A DNA stretch of 64,000 nucleotides from NCBI GenBank assembly GCA_963748545.1, contig CAVVJO010000003.1, positions 62,001 through 126,000 on the forward strand, given 5' to 3'. The notes under the pieces are model-generated. The model searched no databases and was not told the DNA's origin. It saw only the letters and a program-made list of their open reading frames with translations. The position numbers and the translations under genes were made by a program. Positions 54,597 through 63,929 of this stretch are shown here, piece after piece. Origin of the DNA: Roseiarcus sp963748545 (lineage in GTDB: Bacteria; Pseudomonadota; Alphaproteobacteria; Rhizobiales; Beijerinckiaceae). Every line of letters begins with the position of its first letter. The stretch's first letter is position 1.

Positions 54597-57500
54597 ATGA
54601 TGGGACGTTTGGCGCGACTTGCGCTCTGGATTGTCGGGTTTGCGATCGTCTGCGTCGCGAGTTCGCTCGACTCCGCGTCGGCGGCTCAACCAGAGAAGCG
54701 CGTTGCGCTGGTTATTGGCAACAACGACTATCAGAACTTCGAGCCGCTTACGAACCCGGTCAATGATGCAGAGAACCTGAAGAGCGCGCTGGAGTCGATT
54801 AATTTCGACGTGGTGTTCGTCAAGAACACCACCCTTCGCCAATTCTATCAGGCGCTCAAGGAATTCAACAAGCGGGCGAGGGACGCGGATGTCGCTCTCG
54901 TCTATTACGCCGGCCACGCCGTCCAGTTTAGGGGCCGGAACTATCTGATCCAAGTCGACGACGAAGCCGAGACGCTCGATGACATCAACATCGGCAGCAT
55001 TCCTGTCGACAAGCTCCTCGACGTGCTTTCGACGGTCAAGGGCGTAAAGGTCCTTGTCCTCGACGCCTGCCGAAACAATCCTGCCAAGGCGAAAGAGACC
55101 TCGGGCCGGTCGGTGGAAACGGAGCTGACCAGGGACGTCGGTCTCGCCCGCCTCGACGAGTACGACACGTCGGGCGGCGCCGGCATGGTGATCGCCTACG
55201 CTACGTCTTCGAGCCACGTCGCCGAGGACGGCCAGGGGAAGAACAGCCCCTATAACATCGCGCTGGTCAAGTGGATAACCGCGCCGGACATGACGATTCC
55301 GGACATTTTCACCAACGTGACCGGATCGGTCGTGGCGTCGACAAACCAGCGCCAACACCCGATCTTCGATAGCTCGCTCACCGGCAAATATATCCTCAAC
55401 CCGACCGGATCCGAATGGGTCGACTGGGCCAACATTCAGAACTCCACCGACCTCGACAAGCTCCAGCGTTTCCTCGACGCGCATCCCGATTCTGCGCATG
55501 CGCCCTTCGTCAAGCATCAGGTCGATGTGCTGCTTCAGACTGTCGCCGAGACGACCTGGGACCGCCTCAAGGACGGATCGGATCTGGCCGCGCTCCAGGC
55601 CTTCAAGGATCGGTTCCCGAACTCGCCTCACGCGACGGACGCCGACCGCAAGATCGCGTCGTTGCGCCAGAAGGCCGAAGACGCCGAGCGCGAGGCGCAG
55701 GCCTGGGAGCGGGCCAAGGGGGCGAGCGATCTCGAGGCCGTTCAGGCGTTTCGCAGCACATTTCCGAACTCCTCCCATGCGGCGGAGGCGGATCGGAAGA
55801 TCGCTTCGCTGAGGCAAGCGCTTGACGACCAGCAGCGCGCAGACTCGGCGTGGGAACGGCTGAAGGCCTCGACCGACATCCCCGGCCTTCAGGCGTTCCG
55901 GTCGACCTATCCCAATTCAGCGCATGGCGCCGAGGCCGCCGCAAGGATCGCCGAACTTCAGCGGAACGCGGCCGACGCCCAGAAGGAGATCACCGAGTGG
56001 GCGCGGATCAAGGATTTGTTCGATCCGGCCGCGCTGCAAAATTTCCTCGATCGCTACCCGAATTCGCAATTTGCGGCGGAGGCCGGCCGGAAGCTTGTCG
56101 AGGCGCAGCAGAAAATCGAAGCGCAACGCGCGGAGAAGGCCTGGGACCAAGTCAAGAACAGCGGGGATGTCGCAGCGCTCGAGCGGTTCCGCTACGCCTA
56201 TCCCAATTCGCCGCACGCGGCCGAAGTCGATCAGAAGATCGCCGCCGCGCAGGAGAAGGCCGAGACGGAGCGAAGCGAGAAGGCCTGGGCCGAGTTGAGG
56301 TCGAGTTCGGACGTCGCAGCGCTGCAAGCTTTCCGGGACCGCTATCCGCGTTCGCCCCACGTCGCCGAAGCCGAACGGCGCATCGGCGATCTGCAACCGC
56401 ATGAGTTCGAGCCCCAGCTAGACGAAGCCGTGGCCTGGGACCACGCCAGGACCGCGAACAGCGTCGATGAGTTGCAAGCGTTCAAGCACTTCTTCTCGCA
56501 CTCCCCCCATCTCGGCGAGGCCGACAAGCTGATTGCCCAGTTGCAGAGCGCGGCCGAGGCGGAGAAGCAGAAGCAGGCCGCGGCCGAGAAGGCAGAGAAA
56601 GAGAGGCAGGCAGAGGCCGAAAAGGCGGAGAAGGAGAGGCAGGCCCAGGCGGAGAAGGCGGAGAAGGAGAGGCAGGCCGAGGCCGAAAAGGCGAAGCAGG
56701 CCGAGGAGGCCTGCACGCAGGAGGCGGCCGACGTCGCCGATTTCGTCAAGGCGCGCAGCGAGGGGGCGTTGACCGCTCTACGCGCCCGCGCGACTTGCCC
56801 GAAAGCCATCGCAGCGATCGACGAGGCGCTGCGAGAGATCAAGAAGACGGAATGCGACTCGGAAGCCGCACAGGTCCGCGACATCGGGTCCGATCTCGAC
56901 GCGCTGCGCAATGCGGTCGGTGGCTTCACCTGCGAAACGGTCATCGCGGGGACGCGATTGCGGATCGGTCAACTCGAACAGGAGGCGACGCGGAGGGCGA
57001 AACTCTGCGATGACGCCATACACGAGGTCGACAACGGAATCGATGTGTTCGCAGCGGGCGCGCGGGAAAAACTCGGGACCTACCAAGACTCGCGTCGAGT
57101 GCCCGTCTGTGACTGCGGATGCGGACGCGAAGATCAAGGCGATCGACGAGCGCGTGAGCGCCGCTCAAGCGGCGCTGGAGAAGTTCGGGTGCTACAAGGC
57201 TGAGCCGCCAAGCGGACGTTTCGACCGGGAGACGCAGGAGGCGGTCCGCCAGTTCGAAGCCGGCGCGCGTCTGTCCGGCGACGCGACGCACCTCACCCCC
57301 GACCTTATGGAGAAGTTGGCCGCCTATACCGGCGAGGGCGTTTGCCCGGAGCAGGCGCCGCCGCCCGTGGCCGCGATCCCTCCGAGCGAGGCGCCCGCAA
57401 CCAGGCCTGAGAGACCTCGCCTCGAACACCGTAGCGAACCGTCCCACATCGAGCCTCAGAGACCGTCGCGGCCGAAGGCGATCGAGAAGGCCGAAATCCG

Positions 57501-57622
57501 CGCCGGTCCATCAGGCCGCGCCGGTCCATCAGGCCGCGCCGCGGCCCCCCGCTGCGGCGGCGCGCCCTGCGGCGGCCGCGCCCGCATCCAGCGCGAAGCC
57601 TCAGATCTTCATTCCGAACTGA
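54597..57622 (+). CDS. caspase-like (peptidase C14) protein with helical repeats and peptidoglycan-binding-like region, two apparent +1 shifts
   Basis: Corrected length is 1,007 residues (3,026 nt minus two bases is exactly 1,008 codons). A signal peptide (to about residue 30) is followed by a caspase fold with the catalytic pair His107 (YYAGHAV) and Cys158 (LDACRNN). Then come six to seven repeats of about 45 residues of the type AW-x-K-x-S-x-D-x-x-x-L-x-x-F-x-x-x-Y-P-x-S-x-H-A, then a charged coiled coil (EKAEKERQ units). Cysteine-containing segments follow (ATCPKAIAAIDEAL), then a peptidoglycan-binding-like stretch (AALEKFGCYKAEPPSGRFDRE) and a proline/alanine-rich end. One shift lies between about 57,070 and 57,110 and the other at 57493-57498 (GAAATC). 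After the second correction the gene ends in KPQIFIPN at 57622, more natural than the arginine-rich uncorrected frame. It is convergent with the kinase gene. Confidence 0.78.
56586..56684 (+). repeat. three tandem 33-nt units encoding EKAEKERQAEA
   Basis: Units at 56586-56618, 56619-56651 and 56652-56684 each encode an 11-residue charged heptad-like block (EKAEKERQ followed by AEA or AQA). They form a coiled-coil linker in the caspase-like protein. Close DNA similarity makes copy-number change by slippage plausible. Confidence 0.8.
57070..57110 (+). other. apparent +1 shift site 12 in the caspase-like gene, not clearly at GANTC
   Basis: The frame changes between GAREKLG and RVECPSVTADADAKI. 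Candidate extra bases are a C in GGGACCTACC or a base in the inverted repeat ACTCG-CGT-CGAGT. Confidence 0.65.
57493..57498 (+). other. apparent +1 shift site 13 in the caspase-like gene (GAAATC, expected GAATC)
   Basis: Removing one A changes an arginine-rich tail into KAESAPVHQAAPVHQAAP and a stop at 57622. Confidence 0.8.
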
Positions 57623-57649
57623 GGCCCGAGCGCGAGCTGACGGCGGCGA

Positions 57650-60380
57650 TCAGTTCACGAACATGAAGAAGTCGGCGCCAATGGCCGCCGCGCCGGTCTT
57701 GGCGTCCTCCGCGACCGCGGCGGTCAGCGTCTTGAGCTCGCCGGAGCGGAAGGATTCGAGGGCGGGCAGCGGCTTCGCCGACGTCACGGCGAGCACGAGC
57801 TGGATCGGTCCCACCGACCCCGCGTCGGGAACGAGCGGGACGTTGAAGCTCGCGGAATCGCCCCCCGGCTGCATTTTGGCGTCGAATTCGATAGGCCTTG
57901 CCCTCATTGTCGACCAGCAAGAGGAACAGACGGCGTCCGGCGAGGTTCGCGACCGTCCCGGATAAGGGCCTGTTGCGTCCGACCCGATAGTTGGAAAGCA
58001 CGATGCGCGGCGCGCTGGCGAGGTCGCCAGGACCGGGCCGGAGCAGGTCCAACGCCGCGCACTCCGGCGGCACGATCAGGCGCAAGCTCAATTGCGGCTC
58101 GGCGCCGACCGCCTTGCGGAACGTCTCCTCGAACCGTTCGAACGGCCCCAACTCGTCGCCCACCCCGAGGTAGGCGTGGGCGCCGGGGGCGCTGGGCAGG
58201 GCCTTGACCAAGAAGCAGTCGCCGCCATCGAAGCCCTTGACGAAGACGGCGGCGCGATCGTCCGCGGGGGGCGCTTCAAGCGTCGCGGACTGTGTTGGGG
58301 GCGGAGACGCCGGCGTTTCGAGCGGAGTGGCCGGCGGTTCCGCCTTCGCGGTCGCGTTCGCCTGGGGAGGCGGGGGCGGGGCGGCCGGAGCGACGTCCAG
58401 CTTGACCGACATGCGGCCCGCGAGCCCGGCGGCGTTGGTCGCCACGACCTCGAAGGCGTGGGTTCCCGCCGACGTCGGCTTTCCGGATATCTGGCTGTAG
58501 CCCGAGCCAAGGTCCGAGAAAACGAGCCCCGCGGGCGGGGCCGGATCGGCGCGCAGGCTCATCGGTCCTGAGCCCGATCCGCTGCTGAACGAAGGCAGAT
58601 CGGCGCTATAGTCCTGGCCGACGGTCGCCGGCTCGAGGGTGGCCGCCGGATTCGACGGCCGCGGCGCATCGAGCCGCGCGGTCTGGTCTGCCGGGGGCGG
58701 CGCCGCGACGGCGGCCGTCGCAGGCTTTTCCGCAGGCGGCGGCGCCGGCTTCTCCGCCACGAAGAGGGTCGCGGTCATCTGTGCGCTTCTGCCGCCGCGG
58801 TTGAGCGCCTCGACGCGCATCGTCGTGCTGCCGGCATGGGTCGGCGCGCCCTCGATCAAGCCCTTGCCGTCGCCAAGGTCGCGGAACGCCAGGCCTTCCG
58901 GGACCGATTCGACCGACAGCCGCAGACCCTTGCCGCCATGGTCGACGAACGCGGGCAGTTCGGTTCGATAGGCCGCCCCGACCGTCGCCGACGGCAGATC
59001 GATCGCGGCCTGAGGAGCGCGAGGGGGCGCCGCTTCGACAAGCTCGTCGGGCGTCGGGACATGCGGAGCGGCGGAAGGTTGGGCTCCCGTTGCGGCCGGC
59101 GGGGCGACGGCGGCGATCGTGGGAGCGGAGGGCGTCGGCGCAGAAGCGATGGGCTCCTGGGTCGGTGGAGGGACGACGGTCGCGGACGGCGCGCTATGCT
59201 CCGCGACAGGTGGAGCAAGCGGAGGGAGTTTTGCGCTCTCGCCGGGGGCCGCCAGCGGGGGAAGGGAAGGCGCAACCGGGGCTCTGGAGACGACCTCCGG
59301 CGCGGAAGGTTCTGCGACTGGGGCCGAAGCGGCCTTGGTCGGGGCGGAACTCCCGGCGGTCTTCGGGAGGAAATCATCCTTGAAGACGAAAGCGACGCCG
59401 CCGAGGCTCGCAATTGCGATCACCGCGCCGACGATCGCCGCAACGCGGCCGGTCGAAGACTTGCGCGCCGCTGGATGTCCCAGCGCGGGCTCCCGAGTGG
59501 TATGGCGCCGGGTTGGTCCCGCCGACGCCGCCGGCGCGCTCCATTCTGCGACCGCGGCCATGCTCGCCGGCCGATTCTCCGGCAGCGGCTGAAGCATCGC
59601 CTGCAAGAGGGGGCGGATCGAGGGGTCGACATCCCCAAGGTCGGGGACGGCGCGGCGCTTGTCGATCACCTCGACCTGCGAGCCGCTCATGTCGAGCGGG
59701 TGGCCGCGCGCAGCCTCGGCGAGCACGAGCCCGAGACTGTAGATGTCGGACTTGGAGGTGACGTTTCCTCCCGCCAGCCCGAGCTGCTCGGGCGACACGT
59801 AGTTGTACTTGCCGGCGAAGCCCGAACCGATGATCGTCTTTTGCCCCACCTCGAGCGAGCGGGCGATGCCGAAGTCGATGATCTTGGCGTTGCGCACGTC
59901 GCTGTTGGGCAGAATAATGTTGTCTGACGAGATGTCCCGGTGGACGACGCCCAGGCGATGCGCGGTTTCCAGCGCCGACGCGAGGCGTTTGCGCAGGAGC
60001 GTGACGTCATCGAGCGGCAAGGGGCCCGACGTCAGACGATCGCCGAGCGAGGGCCCGTCGACGAATTCCATCGCGAGATAGGCGCGCCCAAGCGTCGGGT
60101 CCTTGGAGAAAAGGAAGTAGCGGACGATCGCATCGTGGACGAGGTTGTGGAGAATCGACGCCTCGCGCTTGAACAGCTCCATCACTTCGTCATTGTTCGA
60201 GAATTCCGGGCGGATCATCTTGATCGCCACGATGTCCCCGGTCTGAATATTGAAGCCGCGGTAAACCTCGCCCATTCCGCCCTGGGCGATCATTTTCTCG
60301 ATTTCATAAATGCCGTTCAGCTGCGTTCCGGGCCTTACGCTCCCGAACCCGCGCGGCTGAAATATGGTTCTCTCCTCCAC
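57650..60380 (-). CDS. membrane Ser/Thr protein kinase with Ig-like and C-terminal Rhizobiales-type domain, one apparent +1 shift
   Basis: The corrected protein has 909 residues. Kinase motifs: glycine loop AQGGMGEVY (32-40), VAIK with Lys54, HRD at 147-149, DFG at 169-171. The catalytic loop reads HRDISSDN, so the usual HRDLKPxN lysine is replaced by serine. A transmembrane helix lies at about 312-334. A long proline/alanine linker follows, with two putative Ig-like (He_PIG-type) domains (ATVGAAYRTELPAF and ATVGQDYSADLPSF). A C-terminal domain has VFVKGFDGGDCFLVKAL and RIVLSNYRVGRNRPLSGTV, as in other Rhizobiales kinases. The frame breaks at 57894-57899 (GAATTC); removing one base joins GKAYRFDAKMQPGGD and lets the protein end at 57650. 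GTG 60380 has GGAG 8 nt upstream. Confidence 0.85.
57894..57899 (-). other. apparent +1 shift site 14 in the kinase gene (GAATTC, expected GATTC)
   Basis: Removing one base gives DNEGKAYRFDAKMQPGGD and the full C-terminal domain. Confidence 0.85.
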
Positions 60381-60541
60381 CGCAGCTTCTCCGGAGCTGA
60401 AACTCGCTACCGCGGTCCCCGAATTCGCGCGGAGCGCGAACCCTTCGACGACGTTCTCTCACTCGGACCTTTCGCCTACCGACCGTAGCCTTGAAACCGA
60501 CGATCGGGAACCATTTTCAATCCCTCTTTTACCCGATCCGA

Positions 60542-60572
60542 GTTCTCAGAACCATTTCATCCGGTGTATAAT
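60542..60572 (+). promoter_or_regulatory. candidate sigma70-type promoter for the OmpA/M23 genes
   Basis: TATAAT is perfect at 60567-60572. TTCTCA at 60543-60548 is a weak -35 (4 of 6) with an 18-nt spacer. It would give a leader of about 160 nt before the OmpA-like gene. It lies in the 356-nt divergent gap 60381-60736, which otherwise shows no convincing gene and must also hold the kinase promoter. Confidence 0.45.
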
Positions 60573-60736
60573 CGAAGCGGAGCATTATGGCTCCGGCGTT
60601 GGCTCTGGCCCTGGTCGCAAACCTCGACTGAAGGCTTGGAGCCGCGCCGCCGCGGGTCGCTCGGCGAATGTGAGAGCGGCCGTCGGTTTGGTTTGAAAGC
60701 CGGCGGGGGCGCTGGCTTGATTGCGGGGAGAGTAGG

Positions 60737-61297
60737 ATGCGCAATATTTCAAAACTCATGCTCGGCGCGGCGTTGTGCCTGGCTTCGGCGCCAAGCGTCG
60801 GCGTCATGTCCGCTTCGGCCGATCCAGCCTACACGCCGGACAAGGTCGTCGACGTTTTCCTCAAGGACAAGGCGGCTGCGAGCGACTTCAAGGCGAAGAT
60901 CAAGACGCGAGGGATCTGCATCGGAACGGCGGCAGAGTGCCCCACTCCGCAGCCGCCCTCGCAGGCCCATTTCGATCTTCTGGTCAGCTTCGACTTCAAC
61001 TCGGACAAGCTGACCCAGGGCGCGAAGGACAATCTCGATCAGTTCGCCCAGGCGCTCCTCGATCCGAGGCTCAAGGACGAGAAGTTCGAGATTGACGGCC
61101 ACACCGACGCGACCGGCGCGGAGGACTATAATCAGGGATTGTCCGAGCGCCGGGCGAATGCGGTCGTCGCCTATCTGTCGTCGAAGGGTGTCGACGCCTC
61201 GTCGTTGATCGCCAAAGGCTTTGGCAAGGCGAAGCCCCGGGTCGCCGACCCCTTCAGCCCTGAAAACCGGCGTGTCGAGACGCACCTGGTGGAGTAA
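60737..61297 (+). CDS. OmpA-like outer-membrane / periplasmic protein
   Basis: The 186-residue protein has a signal peptide (LMLGAALCLASAPSVGVMSASA). Its C-terminal half is an OmpA-type peptidoglycan-binding domain: VSFDFNSDKL, FEIDGHTDATGAEDYNQGLSERRANAV, FGKAKPRVADPFSPENRRVE. The DGHTD and LSxxRA motifs are the family hallmarks. Two cysteines in the linker (CIGTAAEC) could form a disulfide. ATG 60737 has GGGGAG a few bases upstream. The gene is 46 nt before the M23 gene and probably cotranscribed with it. It likely anchors an envelope complex to peptidoglycan. Confidence 0.88.
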   Translation: MRNISKLMLGAALCLASAPSVGVMSASADPAYTPDKVVDVFLKDKAAASDFKAKIKTRGICIGTAAECPTPQPPSQAHFDLLVSFDFNSDKLTQGAKDNLDQFAQALLDPRLKDEKFEIDGHTDATGAEDYNQGLSERRANAVVAYLSSKGVDASSLIAKGFGKAKPRVADPFSPENRRVETHLVE

Positions 61298-61343
61298 GGC
61301 GGCGACGCGCGGCGCGGGGCGCGCGCAGAAGGCGGGTTGATCG

Positions 61344-63176
61344 TTGAAGCGTCGAGCGGGATACATCGCGTTTGGCGCGTCGCTCGCGCTGGCGTGCCTT
61401 TGCGCCGGACTGATCGTCTGGCGCGTGGCGCTGCGTCCTGCGGCGCCCCCAACCCCCGTGACCGCGACGGTCGACGAGACGCCGGCGGCGCCGAAGGCTG
61501 CGCCGCCGACCAAAATCTCGTCGATCATCGATCTGCCCGGCGATCCCGTCCTCGTCCAGCGCGGCTTGGTCGCCGCGCCGAAGGACCTGTTGATCGCAGT
61601 TCCTGCGAGACTCACCCCCGACGCGGTCAAGCCAGGGGCCCCTGGCTATGCGGTCAAGCAAGCCTATTTCGTCAACTCGACCCTGGCGTCTTCATCCGGC
61701 GGCTATATGGGGCGGTTCCCGGAGGCTGGGCAGGAGGCCGACGCTTTGGCGGCCGAGCTTCAGATGAACTCGCAGATGGCGCAGGGCGCGCAAACCCAGG
61801 CTCAGGCCGACGCCGGGTCGGACGACGACGGCGGCGCCGACACGCCCCTCGACGCGCGAACCCAGCTCCTGACCAGCGACAACAGCAACAAACTCGAAAT
61901 CAGCTCCGGCGGATCGGAGGGCAAGGCGCAAATTCTCGACGCCGTCCTGAAACCGGTCGTGGCCGAGAAGATCGGCGATCTTCTGATCGCCAACGGCTTC
62001 GCCGAGGAGAGCGCGCGGGCGATCGAGAGCGCGGCGACTGCGCAACTGCATGTGCAGACGCTGCCGCCCGGCAGCGTCGCGCTCGCGGTCGGCGCTCTAG
62101 ACGCCAGCGGGGACTATCGGGTCATGCAGATCACGATCTTCGAGAGCGGCGAGTATGTCGGGACTGTTGCGCTCGGCGAGGGCGGCGACTACGGCGACGG
62201 GGCGGAGCCCGTGATTCCCGCCGGGCTTATCGACGATTCGGCGAAGCAAGCGGAGATCTCGCTGCGCTACAGCGTCGCCGACGGCGTCTATAGCGCCGGC
62301 TTGCGCAACGGTGTACCCGACGACATCATCCGCGAAGCGATTCAGCTCGTCGCCGGCTTGGCCGACCTCAAGGCGCCCCTCCAGCCGGACCAGACGGTCA
62401 AGCTCCTGTATGTGCGCGATTTCCGCGACAAGGCGAAGTCTGCGGGGAGGGTGATCTATGTCGGCCTGCACGGCGGCCCGCTCGCCGTCGACTGCTACGT
62501 GTTCGAAGAGAACGACGGGCGTTTTCGCTGCTTCAACCCGAAAGCGGTCGTCAGCTCGGCGCCGATGCCCGAAGGGCGACCGTCGTCGTCGTCGCTCGAG
62601 AGCCTCGGCAGCAGCGGCGCCGCCAGCGTCGGCGGCATTCTCGCCCCGATCAAGGGCGCGCCGGTGACCTCGCTGTTCGGCATGCGGTTCCATCCCATCC
62701 TGCACATTCTCCGCTTGCACGCGGGAATCGATTTTGGCGCGCCTATCGGTTCCCCGGTCCGCGCGTCCGCGGACGGTAAGATCGAGATCGCGGGGCCAGT
62801 GTCCGGCTTCGGCAATCACATCCGCATCCAGCATGCTGGCTTTGAGACATCCTACTCTCACCTTTCGGAAATTCCAGATTCGATCAAGCCCGGCGTCGAG
62901 GTCAAGCAGGGCGACATCATCGCGCTGTCGGGCAACACCGGTCTCTCGACCGGACCCCATCTCCATTTCGAGTTCTATCTCAATCGCGAGGCCTGCGACC
63001 CGCTTCCTCATTTGGGCACGGAGGTCCAGGCCACGGCGCCGACTGCCGTTGCGGCTCCGCCGACGTCGCCGAGCCCGGTCGGCGGCCCTTCGTCGGGCGT
63101 GAGCGCGATCGAGGTCGCGACCTTTCCGGCGATCAAGACCTATATCGACAACGAGGTCGCCGAACTCACGAAATGA
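61344..63176 (+). CDS. M23 family metalloendopeptidase (peptidoglycan hydrolase)
   Basis: The 610-residue protein has one N-terminal transmembrane anchor (LALACLCAGLIVWRVAL). The central region is acidic and alanine-rich, followed by an OapA-like part (QTVKLLYVRDFRDKAKSAGR). The C-terminal M23 domain has HAGID (His459, Asp463) and HLHFE (His539, His541), which complete the zinc site, with SLFGMRFHPI upstream. It should therefore be an active endopeptidase cleaving peptide cross-links in the periplasm. TTG at 61344 is the most natural start because the positive N-terminus KRRAGY and the membrane helix follow directly. It ends 3 nt before the convergent phosphatase gene. Confidence 0.87.
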   Translation: MKRRAGYIAFGASLALACLCAGLIVWRVALRPAAPPTPVTATVDETPAAPKAAPPTKISSIIDLPGDPVLVQRGLVAAPKDLLIAVPARLTPDAVKPGAPGYAVKQAYFVNSTLASSSGGYMGRFPEAGQEADALAAELQMNSQMAQGAQTQAQADAGSDDDGGADTPLDARTQLLTSDNSNKLEISSGGSEGKAQILDAVLKPVVAEKIGDLLIANGFAEESARAIESAATAQLHVQTLPPGSVALAVGALDASGDYRVMQITIFESGEYVGTVALGEGGDYGDGAEPVIPAGLIDDSAKQAEISLRYSVADGVYSAGLRNGVPDDIIREAIQLVAGLADLKAPLQPDQTVKLLYVRDFRDKAKSAGRVIYVGLHGGPLAVDCYVFEENDGRFRCFNPKAVVSSAPMPEGRPSSSSLESLGSSGAASVGGILAPIKGAPVTSLFGMRFHPILHILRLHAGIDFGAPIGSPVRASADGKIEIAGPVSGFGNHIRIQHAGFETSYSHLSEIPDSIKPGVEVKQGDIIALSGNTGLSTGPHLHFEFYLNREACDPLPHLGTEVQATAPTAVAAPPTSPSPVGGPSSGVSAIEVATFPAIKTYIDNEVAELTK

Positions 63177-63179
63177 GCG

Positions 63180-63929
63180 TCAGGCGCTCGGCGGCGGATC
63201 GCCCGCGCGGCCGCAGTCCACCACGATAATCGAGACGTTGTCGCTCGCGCCGCGGTCGAGCGTCAGCCTCAAGAGACCGTCGCAAGCGGCTTGAGGATCG
63301 TCGGTCGCCAACCCCGCGGCGATCTCGTCGTCGCTCACGTGCGCGACGAGCCCGTCGCTGCACAGGAGAAACCGGTCGCCGGCCTGCACAGGCCCGTCGA
63401 CGATTTCAAGTTCGGCCTGGTCCGAGGCGCCGAGCGCGCGCGTGATGACGTTCCGTCCCGGCCAGACGCGCGCCTCTTCCTTGCTGATGACGCCCCGATC
63501 GATCAGCTCCTGCACCTCCGAGTGGTCCCGTGAGACCTGGGTCAGGCTGTTGTTGCGATGGAGATAGGCCCTGCTGTCGCCGCACCAGACGCAGGCGTAA
63601 TGGGCGCCGTGGATGATCAGCGCAACGAGGGTTGCGCCGATGATGCGTCGATGGTGCGCATGCGCCAACGTTCTCAGATCCGAGTTGACGTCGATGATCT
63701 TCCGCTCGAATTCCGCGAGGAGTTGGGCCGCAGAATGATTTGGGGCGAGCGTTCTGAGCGCCGCGACGACCGCCTGGCTGGCGAGATCGCCGTTGCCGTA
63801 ACCGCCCATGCCGTCCGAGACCGCCCAAACGCCGACCGTCGGCTGCGCAAGCACGCTGTCCTCGTTATGCTCGCGGACACGGCCGACATGGCTGACGCAA
63901 CCCACCCGGAAAGCGAAATCGTGGGTCAC
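63180..63929 (-). CDS. PP2C-type Ser/Thr protein phosphatase
   Basis: The 249-residue protein carries the metal-binding motifs of soluble bacterial PP2C: VREHNEDS (19-24 region), SDGMGGYG (38-45), WCGDSRAYL, LLCSDGL and GASDNVSIIVVD. All key aspartates are visible, so it should be active. It is the natural counterpart of the Ser/Thr kinase encoded 2.8 kb away. The GTG start at 63929 overlaps the stop of an upstream minus-strand gene (GTGA), so the two are translationally coupled. Confidence 0.9.
   Translation of the reverse strand: MTHDFAFRVGCVSHVGRVREHNEDSVLAQPTVGVWAVSDGMGGYGNGDLASQAVVAALRTLAPNHSAAQLLAEFERKIIDVNSDLRTLAHAHHRRIIGATLVALIIHGAHYACVWCGDSRAYLHRNNSLTQVSRDHSEVQELIDRGVISKEEARVWPGRNVITRALGASDQAELEIVDGPVQAGDRFLLCSDGLVAHVSDDEIAAGLATDDPQAACDGLLRLTLDRGASDNVSIIVVDCGRAGDPPPSA

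Noticed and set aside
57507..57666. Arginine-rich extension of the caspase-like protein to 57666
   Set aside because: Correcting GAAATC at 57493-57498 gives a proline/alanine-rich tail ending at 57622 without overlapping the kinase gene.
57609..57890. Kinase frame running on to 57609 with an arginine-rich end
   Set aside because: Correcting GAATTC at 57894-57899 gives the conserved C-terminal domain and a stop at 57650.
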